64,000 nucleotides of DNA, taken from contig NZ_CP022961.1 of the NCBI RefSeq assembly GCF_002285795.1, positions 1,798,001-1,862,000 of the forward strand. The letters run 5' to 3'. The notes under the pieces were generated by a model. The model had not been told where the DNA came from, searched no databases, and saw only the letters and a list, made by a program, of their open reading frames with translations. Within the stretch, counting starts at the first letter, position 1. Every line of letters begins with the position of its first letter. The position numbers and the translations under genes were made by a program. Source of the DNA: Plantactinospora sp. KBS50. Lineage in GTDB: Bacteria; Actinomycetota; Actinomycetes; Mycobacteriales; Micromonosporaceae. Positions 63,114-64,000 of this stretch are shown here, piece by piece.

Positions 63114-63153
63114 GATCCGCCGGCATCGTCCGTTCGGATGATGCCGGCGGATC
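63114..63153 (-). terminator. Perfect 14-bp hairpin after the COG4315 lipoprotein gene
   Basis: GATCCGCCGGCATC (63114-63127) pairs with GATGCCGGCGGATC (63140-63153). On the minus strand it is followed by AAAATTGATCC. The left arm overlaps a second 7-bp palindrome GGATCAATTTTGATCC (63103-63118). It begins 15 bases past the stop at 63168. Confidence 0.8.
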
Positions 63154-63167
63154 GGCGTCCGGACGGC

Positions 63168-63824
63168 TCAGTAGGAGTAGTCACCGCCACCGGAGGCGCC
63201 CGACGCGCCGGACGGGGTGGCCTCGACCAGCGGCGGCGGCGCGACGGCCTTCGGTGGGGTCTTCGGCACGCAGGTCAGGTTCTTCTTGCCGTCCGGCGTG
63301 ATCACCCACCAGGTGTTGCCGACCCCCTGGCCCTTCCACTGGCCCGGCTTGGTGTCCCCGATGTAGCGGTAGACGGCCCAGCCGCCGACGGTGAGCTGCT
63401 TGGTGCCGTCCGGCCGGTCGATGGTGCCGATCCTGTCGTCGGTGACGCCCTGGAGGCGGGCGTTGCCGTCGGTGAGGGCCGGCGGCCAGACCCGGGCGCA
63501 GTCGTCGACGCAGTTGGACGTGGGCGGGTTGGCCGAGTCCTTGTCGAACCGGTAGAGCACCCAGCCCTCCTGGTCGGTCACCACGGCGCCCATCCGGGGC
63601 AGCTTCTTCGCGATCAGCTTCTCGGTGAGCGCGACGGTCTGGGTCCTGGGCGCGGCACCGGTGCCCTCGTCCGCGGCCGTCGCGGTGGGCGCCGCGGTGC
63701 CGCCCGCCGCGGCGACCTGCTGGGCGTCGCCGGTGGGGTTGTTCGGGTTGTACCCCGCGGGGGCACAGGCGGTGAGGGCTGCCAACGCCCCGGCGACGAT
63801 GACGGACCGCTTGATCAGTGCCAC
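63168..63824 (-). CDS. COG4315-type secreted repeat lipoprotein
   Basis: This 218-residue protein starts at GTG 63824, behind a perfect AGGAGG. The signal peptide ends at lipobox LAALTAC (Cys at about 20). The mature domain has two copies of the COG4315 pattern: MGAVVTDQEGWVLYRFDKDS with CVDDCARVWPPAL, and TVGGWAVYRYIGDTKPGQWKGQG. This is the secreted repeat family of unknown function, often linked to electron-transfer or stress operons. It is followed by the hairpin at 63114-63153 and lies 183 bases upstream of the DUF4142 start on the same strand. Confidence 0.92.
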   Translation of the reverse strand: MALIKRSVIVAGALAALTACAPAGYNPNNPTGDAQQVAAAGGTAAPTATAADEGTGAAPRTQTVALTEKLIAKKLPRMGAVVTDQEGWVLYRFDKDSANPPTSNCVDDCARVWPPALTDGNARLQGVTDDRIGTIDRPDGTKQLTVGGWAVYRYIGDTKPGQWKGQGVGNTWWVITPDGKKNLTCVPKTPPKAVAPPPLVEATPSGASGASGGGDYSY

Positions 63825-64000
63825 GTGCCCTCCTTTGTCGGGATCAGGTCGACCCGGAGTACGCGGGTCGATCGCCGCCGGATGAGGCAATAGACAGTGG
63901 ACAAACTCACAGCGAATCGTTGAACCTCGTGCGCCGCCCGTGCGTATACGAGTTGACGCCAATTTCCGGTTCGCGCTCGGAAGATCGTTCCGGGCGGCCG
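63825..64000. other. Right-edge upstream region of the lipoprotein gene
   Basis: No gene visible in the last 176 bases. The part nearest the start contains GTCGACC and AT-containing segments (TATACG near 63945 on the minus strand). No -35 partner is convincing. Confidence 0.4.

Noticed and set aside
1-64000. tRNA, rRNA, CRISPR arrays or complete insertion sequences
   Set aside because: No cloverleaf, regularly spaced repeat-spacer array or transposase was recognised in any gap.

Overview
This is a very GC-rich (roughly 72-75% by eye) actinobacterial chromosome segment. The gene order (sigA-suhB-LytR_C-DUF4193-DUF3093/dut-DUF3710-OB fold-DUF3159-TrkA-TrkA-APC permease-TRAM methyltransferase-dxs; later rnd-DUF3000/hemE-hemY-hemQ) and a characteristic inverted-repeat element at 45404-45478 point to the family Micromonosporaceae. 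This assignment rests on recalled gene order and was not tested by a search. No rRNA, tRNA, CRISPR array, prophage or complete insertion sequence was seen.

Layout. 1-17.8 kb is conserved core: the end of a helicase gene, the principal sigma factor SigA, an inositol-monophosphatase-family enzyme, dUTPase, a potassium block (two TrkA-type RCK proteins divergent from a KimA-like K+ transporter), a 23S rRNA-type uridine methyltransferase, AnmK and Dxs. 17.9-27.4 kb is an envelope block: a lipoprotein, three paralogous polytopic GT-C/YfhO-like membrane proteins and an OmpR-type two-component system. 27.5-34.1 kb is an accessory module: a VOC protein, a decayed infA fragment, a perfect 22-bp inverted repeat, then CotH kinase-DUF4956-VTC polyphosphate polymerase in one operon, divergent from a second OmpR-type two-component pair. 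The divergent region carries TAAGA boxes phased by 11 bp. 34-45.3 kb returns to core metabolism: fatty-acid beta-oxidation (fadA-fadB), an NDP-sugar epimerase, RNase D and the coproporphyrin-dependent heme genes hemE-hemY-hemQ. 45.3-57.5 kb is mixed: an XRE/DUF5753 regulator, small DUF and GNAT genes, a TrmB regulator divergent from a secreted S53 peptidase, MsrB, and a secreted lysozyme-like protein with highly atypical codon use. 53.6-60.8 kb holds DNA-repair genes: a Prim-PolC-type primase-polymerase, LigC-type ligase and an HhH DNA glycosylase. 61-63.8 kb is a secreted/lipoprotein trio.

Five genes (DUF3710, the KimA-like transporter, the second GT-C protein, MsrB, the DNA glycosylase) are each broken by a -1 frameshift. 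Each shift maps to a run of four G or C where the family alignment needs five. The common signature points to homopolymer under-calling in the assembly rather than five pseudogenes. I annotate these genes as intact reading frames with a flagged shift.

The most interesting unit is the VTC-DUF4956-CotH operon with its own two-component system and phased operator-like repeats. It is a candidate regulated polyphosphate/protein-phosphorylation system at the membrane. Next are the potassium block, the base-excision-repair-like neighbourhood and the GAT/GGT-biased secreted protein. Short GC-rich tandem repeats are scattered through the window, several abutting or spanning stop codons.
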